Shown here piece after piece: positions 1 to 11,700 of a DNA stretch of 64,000 nt (positions within the stretch are counted from its first letter, which is position 1; each line of letters starts with the position of its first letter). Location: contig NC_056523.1 of assembly GCF_019175285.1 (NCBI RefSeq), positions 295,100,695 to 295,164,694 on the forward strand, given 5' to 3'. Both the position numbers and the translations under genes were made by a program. The notes under the pieces were generated by a model. It made no database searches and was not told where the DNA came from. It saw nothing but the letters and a program-made list of their open reading frames with translations. The DNA is from Sceloporus undulatus. Its lineage: Eukaryota; Chordata; Lepidosauria; Squamata; Phrynosomatidae.

Positions 1-107
1 TTCTTGGATTTTATTGTAACTTTGATGTATTTTACTGTTGTAACCCACCTGGATTCTCTGTGATAGGGCGGGCTAGAAATAAATTGTTGTTGTTGTTGTT
101 GTTGTTG
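1..107 (+). repeat. LINE-type 3' tail with (TTG)n
   Basis: The T-rich stretch ends in GGGCGGGCTAGAAATAAA and is followed by a pure TTG run at 84-107. This is the usual form of a reptile L2/CR1-like LINE 3' end with its terminal microsatellite. The 5' part is outside the window. Confidence 0.6.
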
Positions 108-676
108 GACTGGGATTCTGGAGACCAGTGTTTAAATCCCAGCTCGGCCATGGAAACCCACTGGATGACATTGGGCAAGTCAGAGAATGGCAGTGGCAAA
201 CCCCCTCCGAAAAAACCTTGCTAATTATAGACCTTAGAGCAGGGGTAGGCAACCGTTTTGAGCCGGGGGCCGGGTTGCTGCCCCTCAGACAACTGGGGGG
301 CCGAAGCCAAAAAATAAATAATTAAATATTTTTTTTTAAAAAAAAAATTAAATAAATAAATAAACCAGGACAAATGTAGGACAACATTTTCAAATGGTGA
401 ACACTTTTTTTAAAAAAGTGGAGGACACGCAAAAAAATTGCTGATTTAAAAAAAAAATGTTAATATAAATGCATGTTTCTGAGGCGTATATAGACAATTG
501 CCCCCCTTGCCCCTGTGCGCGAGAGGCCAAAGGCCCTGGCGGCAATCGGCGGCAGGACCAGGCTGGGGCCGGTCCCAAGGCCTCGCCGGGCCGCATCCAG
601 CCCGCGGGCCGCAGGTTGCCTACCCCTGCCTTAGGGTCACCATAAATCAGAAATGATTTAAAAGCACACAACAACA
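108..676 (+). repeat. tRNA-derived SINE with BovB-like tail, split by a hAT MITE
   Basis: The left half runs from GGACTGGGATTCTGGAGACC through CTCGGCCATGGAAACCC to the insertion at 240. The right half resumes at about 629 with GGTCACCATAAATCAGAAATG and ends in AAAGCACACAACAAC. The tail is the BovB-type 3' end used by Sauria-type SINEs. The tRNA-like head is truncated at the TTG tract. Confidence 0.75.
240..628. mobile_element. hAT-type MITE, TIR CAGGGGTAGGCAACC (copy 1)
   Basis: Terminal inverted repeats CAGGGGTAGGCAACC and GGTTGCCTACCCCTG bound the element. It sits between 8-bp target duplications CCTTAGAG (232-239) and CCTTAGGG (629-636), which differ by one base. It interrupts a SINE, so it is younger than that SINE. 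The interior holds a GTCCTCCA / GTCCTACATTTGTCC module in antisense orientation that recurs at 53305, 37232 and 54402. There is no transposase. The 124-codon antisense frame here is chance. Confidence 0.85.
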
Positions 677-980
677 TTTTCCTTTTAGCTGGTGGGATGC
701 TACATTTTACTATGTGATTATAGCACATCATAGTAAGCATTTTGGCATGGATGTGTCTTATCAAGGAGGGGCTGTAATTCGGTAGCAGTGTACTTGCTTT
801 TCAATTCAAAAGGTCCCAACTTTAGTACCTTTGCATTTTTAGGAAAGGTAGGGAAGCCATTCCCAGTCAGTATGGACAACTTCCTTATTTACAGTACTTT
901 TCTTTTAAAATGCATGTGAATTAGATCCAAAAATACAAATGCACTGTGTGTTAACTTTGGCTTCCCTTTGTTCATTTTAG

Positions 981-1119
981 ATTGGCTCTGACTTCATTGA
1001 ATAAATATCAAGAAGCAATTAATAGTTATCGGAAAGCTCTGGATCTTGATCCAGAAAATGATTCCTATAAGTCAAATCTGAAAATAGCTGAGCAGAAATT
1101 GAGAGACATGTCTAGTCCT
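981..1119 (+). CDS. SGTB: SGTB exon: end of TPR domain
   Basis: The acceptor is TTCATTTTAG and the donor is GTAAGT. One base completes a Gly codon, then 46 codons run from [20 protein letters not shown] to SSP. Confidence 0.95.
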
Positions 1120-4100
1120 GTAAGTTAGCTTTTAAGAGTTTTTAAACAAATGTTTCTCATTAGACTGCTGCTTTACACATGGTTGATGTGCATATTTTAT
1201 TTGCAGACTGGAACTGGACTGAGCTTTGATATGGCAAGCTTGATAAACAATCCTGCTTTCATTAGTATGGTAAGGGCATGTAAAATTTCACTTCTGTTAC
1301 TTCCGTTTTATGTTGTATATTTTCTTTTCTTAAAAGATAGTCTTCCAAGCTTCTTGTTTCTGTATTGGGCTGGAAATGAGTAGTCTATTTGGTTCAATGT
1401 CCTATTCTTTCACTGTTGTAAAAACCCCTGGTAAATTGCCACTAACACTGTTAACTTAAGAATTGTATTTTCATGTCTTTGGAATCGATTTCTGTAGAAA
1501 ATAGTTTTGAAGAGGATCATTGGATCCTTTAAAATGGGCCTATATTATGAATTCTGATAAAATACAGCTTTCCGCAAAACTCTTAGTACTAAGATACCAT
1601 AGTTACAAGATGTAACCCCTGAAATTTGGTCAGAATTTTGGAATTCCAGCCTTGACCTTTATTCACAATGCTGAGGGCCATTTCAAGCTAGTTCAGCTAA
1701 ACATTGGCTACATTTCAACTTGAAGTATTTCATCTATTTCAGGCAGCGAGTTTAATGCAGAATCCTCAAGTTCAACAACTGTAAGTATTAAGATGAAGCA
1801 TCTGCATCAGATATGGGTAACAAAGACCTTAGTGTAATAGAGATAATTAGGCTGTTCCAGGGAACTCTTGAACTTCTAGTTTTCACTTCTTAGGCATGCA
1901 GCTTCATTATTTTTAGTGAAAACACCCTAGAGCTGGAATGTCATTCAGCACTTTCTCTCTAGTTAATGAGTAGCAGTCAAAAGATTATCTGGAGTGAAAT
2001 CCCTTGAACATTTTGTGCTCTGAAGATAGATGGAGAAGAGACTAAGGTTCTGGTTTTGGACCCTAGGATCAAAGTTAATGTTGGGATGTCAAGGACAGTA
2101 ACAAAAAAAATACAGCAAAACATTGTATTAATGCAGGACTCATTAAAGATTTCTGAAGTGCAAATCCCATTGCAACAGCTCAGAGTTATAAAAGAAAACA
2201 TGTATATGCCTTGTAAAACTACCAGCTAGTTAATTGGACTTGTGTAAGAAGAATTTGACAATGGATTGTGCTAATTGATAGCCATCTGTCAGGAATGCTT
2301 TGATTGTGGTTTCCTGCATGGCAGGGGGTTGGACTGGTTGGCCCTTGTGGTCTTTTCCAACTCTATGATTCTATGAATTGACAATCTCCCCAAGTTATGG
2401 CAACTTTTGTTTTCATGTGGCCTTGATTGCAATTCTTTGTATAATGTAGCAGAACGATTAATAATAACTTTTAAACATACTTATATTTCACTACACCAGT
2501 GCAATATTTGTTTCTTATAGGATGTCAGGAATGATGACAAATGCTATAGGAGGGCCAGCTGCAGGTGTTGGTGGGCTCACTGATCTGTCAAGCCTCATAC
2601 ATGCGTAAGTGATGTGCATAACCTGTACACTGATGATACCCAGCTCTATCATTCCTTTCCACATAATTCAAAGGAAGCTGTTTCTGTCTTAAACCAGTGG
2701 CCAGTATAATGGACTGGATGAGAGCAAACAAATTGAAGCTTAATCTAGAGGTGCTCCTGGTCAGTCGAAAGACAGATCTGGGAACAGGGATTCAGCCTGT
2801 GTTAGATAGAACCTGAAAACTCAGGTTCGTGGTGTGGGGGTACTTCTGGATTCAACGCTGCACCTGGGAGCCCAGGTATCGGCGGTAACCAGGAGTGCTT
2901 TTGCACACCTAAAACTCATGCACCAACTACGCTCATTCCTGGAGAGGTCAGATCTGGCCACAGTGGTACATCCTTGGTTACATCTTGTCTGTATTACTGT
3001 AATGTGCTCTATGTGGGACTGCCTTTGAAAAGTGCTCAGAGACTCCCAACTGGCTCAAAGAGATGCAGCCAGACTGTTAACTGGAGCTGGCTACAGGGAG
3101 CATACAACTCCATTGTTGCAACAGTTCCATTGGCTGCCAGTTCGTTTCCGGGCACAATTCAAAGTGCTGTTTTGTTCTATAAAGCCATATATGGCTTGGG
3201 TCCAGGCTATTTGAAGGACCGTATCTCCCTGTATGAGCCTCCCAGAGTATTGAGATCATCCAGAGAGGCCCTTTTGTCTGTCCCATCATCCTCTCAGGTG
3301 TGTTTGGTGGGAACAAGAGAGAGTGCCTTCTCAGTGGCTGCTCCAGGTTTTGGAACTCCCTTCCTAGGGAGGCCATCATGGCTCCATTCCTGCTGTCCTT
3401 CCGACAGCAGATAAAGACATTCTTGTGCTAGCAGGTCTTTGCAAACTGATAATGTTGTCCTAATGAAATTTTAAGGTTTGTATTTTTAATGTATTCTATT
3501 TAAACTGTTTTATCTTTTTAAATGGTTTAATTGTTGTTTTAATTTTTTATTTATACATTTTAATGTTGTATTGTTTTTAAATTTTATTGTTTTAAATCTG
3601 CTGTTCTCTGCCTTGAATAGGGATTCAAGACAGAGAACAGCAGATTTAAAACAATAAAATATTGGGAGAAAGGCAGGCTATAAGCAAATAATAATAATAA
3701 CAATAACCATGAAATTGAGGAATACATAGCATTCATGAAAATGAGATGATAAGACCAATTATGGTAGACTTCAAAGATATAGCTGTATTAGTCTATAGAG
3801 TGAGTATGTAGAGAGATCTTGTAGCACCTTTGAGAAAAACTGAAAAAAAGAAGTTGGCAGTGTGAGTTTTCATAGACTTCAGTCTACTTCCTCAGATGCT
3901 TTTGGTAGAGTGAAAGCCAGGGACAGAAATATACAGTGGATCTCCCTGCGTAAGCTGAAAAATGTGTATGCTTCAGCCCCCTTCAATATAATGGGGCTTG
4001 GCCCAGCAGTGCACGTGTGTCGTGCTTTGTATTGCCATGCAGCTTCAGCATAAGCTGAAAGCCGTGTATAGTGGGCCTTGTGCGCACTCTATATGCCATT

Positions 4101-5017
4101 GGTATGTGAGAATGTCAATTCCAATTCAAAATCCTTTGTGTATGGAAATGAAATAGCAAGTCCAGTTTTAACTATGGCCATTTGTGGACAAAGACATAGC
4201 CATTTTGCATGAAAATGAGGTGGCAAAACCAGTTTGGTCTTGGAAACTAGCCTGTAGGTGGGGAGGATGGATGAGTGTAGGATTCCCCCGTGAGAGAGTG
4301 TTGAAATGTGTGTAGTGAGCCAGGAAGCCATTGCCCCTGTTTGTTTTTGTTTGCTTGTTTGTTTTTTAAATGGCCAGGTGCTACCTGTGGAGATCCAAGG
4401 GTGTGGTAGAAAATGGAGCATTCATTGTCCTTTGCCCCATTATTAGTAGAACAATTTCCTTTGACAGAGATATTTTCCAAATTACTTGGGGGATAAAGAT
4501 AAATCATGCAGCTGTTCTATTTTTTTTTTTTAACTGATTGCTAATTCTGGCCTTATACAAGTATTCAGCTTCAGTGTCTTCTCAGTGTTTTAGCTTTCCT
4601 GGACAGTTAAAAAGAGCTTTCTAATTGTTGTTTTTCTTAGGGGAAATGTAACATCTAACATCCAGTGCTTGACAGATTAACTTTTTGAATTATAATTCCC
4701 AGAATCCCCAAGCCAACTTGGCTGGGAGATTTTAGTTGTAGTCCAAAAAGGTAATTTTGCCAAGCTTTACTGTCATCACCAGTGTTTGAGTGGTATTCTC
4801 ATTTTCCCCAATTGTACAGTGAACAATCAGCTTTGCCTTCCTGTGTTTGTAATCTTCTACAAAGTCTTTGCCCCACTTACTGATTTTTTTTAATGTTCCT
4901 CACAGGGGACAGCAGTTTGCACAGCAGATCCAGCAGCAAAATCCAGAGCTCATAGAGCAACTGCGGAACCATGTCCGAAGCAGATCTTTCAGTGGCAGCA
5001 CTGAAGAGCATTCCTGA
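981..5017 (+). CDS. SGTB: SGTB, small glutamine-rich TPR co-chaperone beta (last five coding exons)
   Basis: SGTB is a cytosolic co-chaperone whose TPR domain binds HSP70/HSP90 C-termini. Exons at 981-1119, 1207-1269, 1743-1780, 2521-2604 and 4906-5017 join in frame and encode the last 144 residues. They cover the end of the third TPR ([20 protein letters not shown]), the NNPAFISM and MQNPQVQQL segments, the Gly/Ala-rich GGPAAGVGG linker, and the Gln-rich tail [20 protein letters not shown] ending STEEHS-stop. Every junction has GT and AG and the phases agree. The N-terminal dimerisation region and first TPRs lie left of the window. The gene is convergent with TRAPPC13. SGTA is the alternative, but the tail matches SGTB. 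Confidence 0.96.
1207..1269 (+). CDS. SGTB: SGTB exon, 63 nt
   Basis: The acceptor is TTTGCAG and the donor GTAAGG. The 21 codons are in phase 0 and begin [12 protein letters not shown]. Confidence 0.95.
1743..1780 (+). CDS. SGTB: SGTB exon, 38 nt
   Basis: The exon lies between TATTTCAG and GTAAGT. It encodes [12 protein letters not shown] plus two bases of a Leu codon that the next exon completes. Confidence 0.94.
2288..2378 (+). repeat. CR1 LINE 3' end fragment
   Basis: TCCTGCATGGCAGGGGGTTGG followed by TTCCAACTCTATGATTCTATGA is the conserved CR1 3' end with its ATTCTATG terminal repeats, in the + orientation. Confidence 0.8.
2521..2604 (+). CDS. SGTB: SGTB exon, 84 nt
   Basis: The acceptor is TTTCTTATAG and the donor GTAAGT. 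The exon encodes [20 protein letters not shown] through SSLIH and ends two bases into an Ala codon. Confidence 0.95.
2608..3700 (+). mobile_element. L2-type LINE, 3' part of ORF2 with 3' tail
   Basis: The copy begins at the RT box [11 protein letters not shown] (about 2620) and continues with the C-terminal L2 signatures [58 protein letters not shown] and [17 protein letters not shown] in shifting frames. It is therefore a decayed, 5'-truncated copy inside SGTB's last intron. An AT-rich 3' UTR follows. The tail carries an unusual inverted duplication at 3581-3660. The open frames here are LINE remnants, not host genes. Confidence 0.88.
3581..3660. repeat. 39-bp near-perfect inverted repeat in the L2 tail
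   Basis: The left arm begins ATTTTATTGTTTTAAATCTG at 3581. The right arm ends AGATTTAAAACAATAAAAT at 3660. They pair along about 38 bases around a spacer of a few bases near 3619-3621. Confidence 0.9.
3771..3906 (-). repeat. Penelope-like terminal unit (tentative family)
   Basis: TCAAAGATATAGC, TAGTCTATAGAG, TGTAGCACCTTTGAGA and TCTACTTCCTCAGATGC mark a repeat shared with 39630-39725 and 43643-43873. On the minus strand it reads CTGAGGA, a short stem, then GAAA, like a hammerhead core. The Penelope assignment is an inference. Confidence 0.5.
3934..4080. mobile_element. Tigger/mariner-type MITE fragment
   Basis: TA followed by CAGTGGATCTCCCTGCGTAAGC opens the copy. CATAAGCTGAAAGCCGTGTA lies near the right end. 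The copy resembles those at 49552, 60473 and 63662 and is non-coding. Confidence 0.55.
4081..4670. other. SGTB intron, no recognised feature
   Basis: Intron sequence with short T and G runs. The 110-codon antisense frame at 4089-4421 shows no family resemblance. Confidence 0.5.
4906..5017 (+). CDS. SGTB: SGTB last coding exon
   Basis: The acceptor is TTCCTCACAG. One base completes Ala, then [36 protein letters not shown] and TGA at 5015-5017. Confidence 0.96.
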
Positions 5018-5523
5018 TTAGGGAGGCATGCATCAGAGTGCTGTTTGCAAATTCCAAAAGGCATACTGTAGCTAGTAGCAAATATCACCATTGTAATTCT
5101 TCTCAGACATGAGGCGGGAAATCTTTTGTGTGTAGTCCTTCTTGTCTGTTGAAAACAGATTCATTGCACACAGATCTGAACATATCATGTATGTATATTG
5201 ATGCCTTTGTAATTGGACTATAGAGAACTGTTGACTTATTAAAATCTCTGTGTAAACAGGACCATTTTCATATCAATGAGCCAACAGTGTGCAATTTTTC
5301 ATTCTCTTTGAGAATTGAGTTTTTGCACCAACACACTGCACTTATATGACCCAGTATGGTGGCAGTGGAGTGGTGAAATAACACTTGATAGTCCATGCAG
5401 TCCTATATAAAAATTGTATACAACATATATTCTGTAAGGCAGACTCACTCTCTCAAGCTGGAAGTTGGGCTCCTCCCATACAAGACTGTGGGAGGTGCAA
5501 ACTGTTTTGCATGTCTAATTGGC

Positions 5524-5529
5524 AATAAA
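5524..5529 (+). terminator. candidate poly(A) signal, proximal (SGTB)
   Basis: AATAAA lies about 510 bases after the SGTB stop. Confidence 0.5.
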
Positions 5530-6722
5530 TCTATAGACTAAAGATCCAAAGCTACTTTACTGGAATTGTTGAAAGGAAGGAATAGAATAATGGATCTGAT
5601 TAGTGGAGCTGTTTCAGGCTGAGGTCATGTGGCAGAAGACAAAAAAGATAAGTGAGCAAGCAGGTTCAGAGAGAAAGGAAAGGGTCTGACCTTAGGAGCA
5701 GGAACATGAAATCAGCGCAGGGTTTATGGGTATATGAACTAGGCAGACATTGCCGAGTTGGTTTGTTGGTTGATAAGTATGGTACATGTTGTTTTAAAAG
5801 ATGCTATTCAACCTTCAGACACACTCATATAAAGGCTGCTTGATCCAGCTGGCAAGGAGGATGCATAACCTCAATTTTTATTGTTATTTTACAAATTGGA
5901 CTGGTACAGCAATGCGTCTGTGTTGTGATGAATGTATTGAGAGGGAAAGTGGAAAAGAAGTTATGAAAGCCATATTTTAAGACTTGTTGATTGAACAATG
6001 GAACCTCAGATTAGTTTACCAAATGGATAGGGGGCAGGATGAATTTTGAAGGGCTAGAGTTGTACAAGAGTTCAGACAGGAAAACTGTGTAGACTACAGA
6101 ATGGGACAGGCACAGCTTTTAAGATATTTACTTTGTAATGGCACCGTGTTTTATATTAAGACAGGAGTTTTAAACTCATTGAATTATTTTATTAATAGTT
6201 ATCTGCCTGCTTACACTATCCATAACAGTTGCATATTAGAAACTGTTTTAAGAATATTTGAGACAGATGAAATTTGGTATGTTTATGATGATGCTGAAGA
6301 AATACTATAATGTATCTTGGATGATCTGATGTCATTTTGTTACTGCTTTTGAACAGCGTTTCTGTTCTGGATCTCTTCTATTGCATTTATGTCATTCCTT
6401 CTTTGCTGTATACACCTTGTTCTGTCCCCTCCCCCCGTATTATATGAATAGAATTTGCTTATATATTTCAGCATGTGGTCATCCATTCAGTATGACAGTT
6501 TAATTCAGAAAGTGTTTTGAGGGTATATTGAGACATTAGTTCATAGAAGGATATTGTAGAATGTTGGGGAAACTGGGGGGGGGGACCCAAATGCCTGCTG
6601 CAATGCTGTTAAATTTAAGCCAACTACTTGCTAAAAAATACCTCACAGTTGGATAGATACTTTCTCTAAGTATATTTGTTCACACTTATGTGTCCTTTCC
6701 AAAATGTATTCCTCCTGTCTCC

Positions 6723-6728
6723 AATAAA
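6723..6728 (+). terminator. candidate poly(A) signal, distal (SGTB)
   Basis: AATAAA is followed by T-rich and GT-rich sequence, about 1.7 kb after the SGTB stop. Confidence 0.45.
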
Positions 6729-6760
6729 CTTTCATGTCCCATGACTGTAAGTACCGTTGG

Positions 6761-7799
6761 GGCGTATGTTATCCAGTATATCAAGCCTGTAATGCAGAAG
6801 CAGGAGCTTCTGAGAAAATGGCATGAGAATAATTAAGTTCAGAACACAACATGTGCAGCCTAGATGTCAAAATGCAAACTATTCAGATCACTAACAGAAC
6901 CCAGATAATAGACTTTTAAATGCATTATAAATGGCAGTAGTTTACACTAGTTCCTATGGTGATAAGATAGAAATAGCTGGCTCATTTAAATACTGCCACT
7001 GGGTCACTGCAGCTGCTTGGATACTAGGAATGGAGATGCTATCTCTTTCATGGCTACTGCCTACAGTCAGGTTACTGAGTATCTATTCAGAAGCCCTGTT
7101 TAAGCAGCCAGGTAAAATGTCTTTAAAATTTAAAATATTGGGCAGAATTATGACAAAGCACTAGCACTTTTACTCTGTAAGGTCAGACAGAGTGTTTCGC
7201 AACCAATGTACATTTCAGAAAGCAACACTTTAGTAACTATTCATTCTCCATTCTTTCATTCTCAGTATTTCATAGATAATTAATGGATCAGTATTGTGGT
7301 GTTTGGAATAACTTTAATAAAAGGAATTTTAAAAAACACAACACATATTTTACCACTGTTTTCCAAAAATTTGTCTGTAGTGTTTTCCTCTCATTCTTTA
7401 TTTCACAAAGATAGTGACTAAACTACTGAGTCACTCTAAGGCCAGGGGAATATTGGAAGCTAACATCTAACAGAAAAACATTTGCACTATAGGTTGATAT
7501 CTTTGTGATGACAGAAATAATCTTTGTCCAAAATGCTGCGTAACAAACAGACTTGCAGTAGAATCTTTGCGTAATCATACATTGCTGATTTCAGTATAAC
7601 TGGTCAAAAAAATGAGATTTCAAAAAATTATTTGAATTTCCTGCTCCACTCCATTTTCAGATGCCAGTACACCATCATGGCTTAGATACCTGATTACTGC
7701 AGGGAACAGGATGCTGGACTAGACAGATCTTTTGCTAGATTACATGCTGAATGGTGCCACTTGCCAGCTCCTCCAGAGTCACCTGTCTCTCTGCTTTTG
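6761..7799. other. intergenic stretch between convergent SGTB and TRAPPC13
   Basis: AT-rich sequence with no gene or clear repeat. It may include distal 3' UTR of either gene. Confidence 0.5.
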
Positions 7800-8025
7800 T
7801 TTGTTGTGTGCCTTTCAATTATTTCTGACTCATGACAAACTTATCATGAGGTTTTCATGGCAGAATTCATTCAGAAGTGGGTAGCCTTTGTCTTCATCTG
7901 AGGCTGAGAAAATGTTACTTCGTCAAGATCACCCAGTGGGTTTCTATGGCCGAACAAGAATTTGAACTATGGTCTCCCAGTGTCCTAATCCAACACTCAG
8001 ACCGCTACACCACACTGGTTCTCAC
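7800..8025 (-). repeat. tRNA-derived SINE with BovB-like tail (full length, minus)
   Basis: Read on the minus strand it runs from GTGAGAACCAGTGTGGTGTAG (tRNA-like head) through GGCCATAGAAACCCACTGGG to GTCATGAGTCAGAAATAATT and AAAGGCACACAACAAA. It is the same family as 108-676 and 42371-42570. Confidence 0.8.
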
Positions 8026-8468
8026 CTTATGCACATATGCACATATTAGATACCCAATTTATTAACCGCAAAGTTAATATATACAATACAGACTTTGGCC
8101 TGAATCCTTTGATTAATCCCAAGTAGATCAGACGCTCTGAATCAGTAAGAGTTACCCCACATGCTGACTCACCATTCATTCAATAGGTCTCTTCCAGTGA
8201 GGGTTGACTAATAAATTCAGATCTTTGTATTCCTATGTGTATAGAATCTAGTCTTAAAATAGAGGGCATAGGAGTGGGTATTTAATGGGTGTCAAATTAC
8301 GTACTGCTTTTCCAACCAAAATCAGGTTACATGAACTGATTTGCACATTTCTACTGTATAGAACAGATTTCAGATTTTATCAAAGCACAAGTCATATTGC
8401 CAATATCATAACATGAGCAGCATAGAAACACAGTATACTTTAAATAGCTGTCTAATTGGACTAAAGAC

Positions 8469-8474
8469 TTTATT
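8469..8474 (-). terminator. candidate poly(A) signal for TRAPPC13
   Basis: TTTATT on the + strand is AATAAA on the minus strand, about 210 bases after the TRAPPC13 stop. Confidence 0.5.
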
Positions 8475-8681
8475 TCCAAATAGATTAAAATACATGTGTT
8501 AGACTCTTTGTAATTGTTTTAGAACATTCTGAAAGATGACAGATTGAATTCAAGAGCTTCAGTTAAATAAAGAAGCATCCCTTCCCCCTCCCTGATAGAT
8601 GGAGACAACTGGGCATATTCATTACACTGTTATCAAACAGTTGGTCCAAAAATCGTGGCAGGAAATATTAAAGAGTTTTTC

Positions 8682-8786
8682 TCAGTTTTCTTTTATTTTT
8701 GAAGAAACCACACAGACTTGTGCAATATCATCGTACTCATATGTTCTCTTCAAAAAGGTGTCTGTCAATCTCAAACCAGAGACACT
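8682..8786 (-). CDS. TRAPPC13: TRAPPC13 exon 13 (stop)
   Basis: The acceptor is CCATTTCAG. The 35 codons encode [34 protein letters not shown] and TGA at 8684-8682. Confidence 0.96.
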   Translation of the reverse strand, partial: SVSGLRLTDTFLKRTYEYDDIAQVCVVSSKIKEN

Positions 8787-11700
8787 CTGAAATGGAAAAA
8801 GAAGAAAAGGATCAACACAGAGTTGAAGGTAGCCTGAGACAGAGTATTCATCCAAATTAAAATAAAAACCACATATTAAAATAATTTAATTATGTATATT
8901 ATGTACATATTAAGGAGGGGGATTTTACCTGTAGTCCCTGTACTGAGGACAGCAGTGTAAGTGTCAAGTGGAGGGATGATGTGGGGTGCAGTTTGCCCAG
9001 CTGCCTGCCAGACACACCACACCAGTGAATGGAACTAGTGTTGCACATTTCCAAAACCAGGTCCATGGTCCTTTCACTGCTGGATGAAAAACAACAAATA
9101 ATTAACATAGATCTCTATTTCTGTTAAGCCCAGTTCACACCAGATTCTCTACTTCTCTATCATCCAAAACACACTGCAGAAATAATCCAGTCTGAGACCA
9201 TTTTAACTACCCTGGCTCAGTGCCAGGAGATCCTGACAATTGTAGTTTACTGTGCACCAGAGCTCTGTGACAGAGAAGGCTAAATGCCCCACAAAACTAC
9301 AGTTCCCAGAATTCCCTCGCATTGATCCAGGGCAGTTAAAGCAGTCTCAAACTGGATTATTTCTGCAGTGTATTTTGGGCCTATGCCATCTATTTTTCAA
9401 GTAACTCTGGTCAGTGATCATAAAAAAAAGGGCATTTTAATCCTTACAACTCTGTGCCTTTCTGAATAATTAGTGCAACTCGGCAGAATGTTTTTTTTAA
9501 TGATTAAATTTTTCTTGTATCAAGACATTGGTTGACATCCTTTGCAGTATTTATGATGTAGACTACATGTACAATCTCTTACATTTTTGTACTCACATTT
9601 ACTATTGTGGAACCATTGCTACAATTATGAATGCCCCCTAAAAGCCACCTTGAAAGCCATACAGGCATACTGGCCAAAGAATTTCAGTGACTTGCTCACC
9701 ACCGCAGCTGAGCAGCAGCAGGAGACCGGATGTGTCATCTTTCAGCATCCTGCTTGCTTGTACTGCAATAGGTGCAGTTGCCCGGGTTTTAATATGAATT
9801 TTAATTTCCCATGTGGGATATCAGCCATTGTTTTTAACCAGTGCAAAATATGCATTAAGAGGCTATGTGTATTCACAAGTTATTCTTTTGAACATTTCTA
9901 CAATACAGCTGAACAAATAAAACACTTTTAAAAATGCTAGATATTTCCCTCTGCAGTGCATGGTAATACTGTAATAAAAATGTGGATCTGTACAATATTT
10001 TAATGTATTATTTTAAGGCAGGAGCCCTGGTGGCGCAGTAGTTAAATGCCTGTACTGCAGCCACTCACTCACAAACCATAAGGTTGTGAGTGCAATACCA
10101 ACCAGGGGCTCAGGCTTGCATCCTTCCATAGGTAGCTAAAATGAGTTCCCAGCTTGTTGGGGGCAATTAGCTTACATATTGTAAACCACTTAGGGAGTTT
10201 TTAAGTGCACTGATAAGCGGTATAGAAATGAACTTGCTATTGCTATGCATCCAAGAAGTTTACTGAGTGAAACCTTTGGAGTATGTAATCTCTACAAAAT
10301 TCTTGCACCTTAATCTGAAATAATAAGTAGATACAATCCCACTGTAAAAGCCAAAAAGAGGGGAAAGAGTAATTTCATTACCTGCAGTTTGTTATTTTAC
10401 ATGTAATATCAAAAGGTTCTTCCAGGTTTACTGTATCTGGTATGGTCTCCAATGAAAGCCTCACATCACCATAACCGGGAGCCTGAGAAGATATTAGAAG
10501 TTTACCATAAATTATAATACTTGGTAACATGGTAGGATTGTCAGGTGAAATTCTCAAATCAAATGTAACAAGCATGAACTTCATATTTATTTTGAAATAC
10601 TTGGAGTCCTCATTTGGTTTTTACAAATGGGGCAACTATAAATATATTGTTTTAATGATTCAGAAAGAGGGAACACAATTCTAGATGGTCATTATAGGGC
10701 TCTTCAGTCATTAGCCATGTTGTATGTGCATAGTTTATTTTTATTTTTTAAAAACCCTGCTCTTTACTGTTCACTTGCACAACTGATTATTTCAATAGAA
10801 TCTCATGCTGCTCATGGATTACACTTTTAAGACAACTACATAAATCCACATTTCTTACAAGTTTTCAAAATGATATGTAGCAAATGTGTGCCAGATTCAG
10901 AGTATATTATGTCAGCAGGGAAACACTCATTTTCTTCTGTTCATAGGCTAATGGGCTAGGCTGCTTTTAAAATTTCTGTTTGTCTCATTTTAGCTTTTGG
11001 AGCTGTATAGTAGGAAGAAAATAAACTCATTTGAAATGTGCTGGAGAAGAATTCTGCAGATATCACGATCTGCTAAAAAGACAAATAAATGGGTCCTGAA
11101 CTCCCCCTAGAAACCAAGATGACTAAACTGAAGCTGTTGTACTTTGGCCATATCGTGAGAAGACATGCCTCACTAAAAAAGACAATAATGCTTGGTAACA
11201 TAGAAGGCAGTAGGAAAGGAGGAAGACCACAGATGGATAGACTCAATTAAGAAAGCTACATCCCTGAGTCAGCAAGACCTGAGCAGGGCTGTTGATAATA
11301 GGGCAACCTGGAGGTCTCTCATTCATAGGGTTGCCATAAGTCAAAGTTAGCAATAATAAGTATGATGAAAACAAACACATGCTTGATCTGTGTAGGCACC
11401 AGCATAAGTATAAACAAAGATAAGATGAAGGTAATAACCAGTTTATAATAATAACAATTATAACAGCATAAGGTTACTGGCCAGCAAAACACCTTCACAT
11501 CTATACACAAGAAAAGGAGACACTAACAGTTTGGGAACAGAAAGAAACCTCAGCATGTATCCTTGATGGAATGGGCAGAATAGTAATGATGCCTACCTTA
11601 CATCAGATCCCACTTTTAAATGGATGAGAGAGCATGGGAGGAGTGTAGATTTTCCAGCTGACTAAAAAGGTGACTGAAGGGGGTATAAAACAGAAGCCCT

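Larger units (their letters stand above)
5018..6760 (+). other. SGTB: SGTB 3' UTR (probable extent)
   Basis: Sequence after the SGTB stop with no detectable repeat. Poly(A) signals AATAAA occur at 5524-5529 and 6723-6728, so both short and long 3' UTRs are possible. Transcript data would be needed to choose. The small open frames here are not supported. Confidence 0.55.

Noticed and set aside
2834-3414. Overlapping frames resembling a protein gene in the SGTB intron
   Set aside because: The residues are L2 LINE ORF2 in shifting frames.
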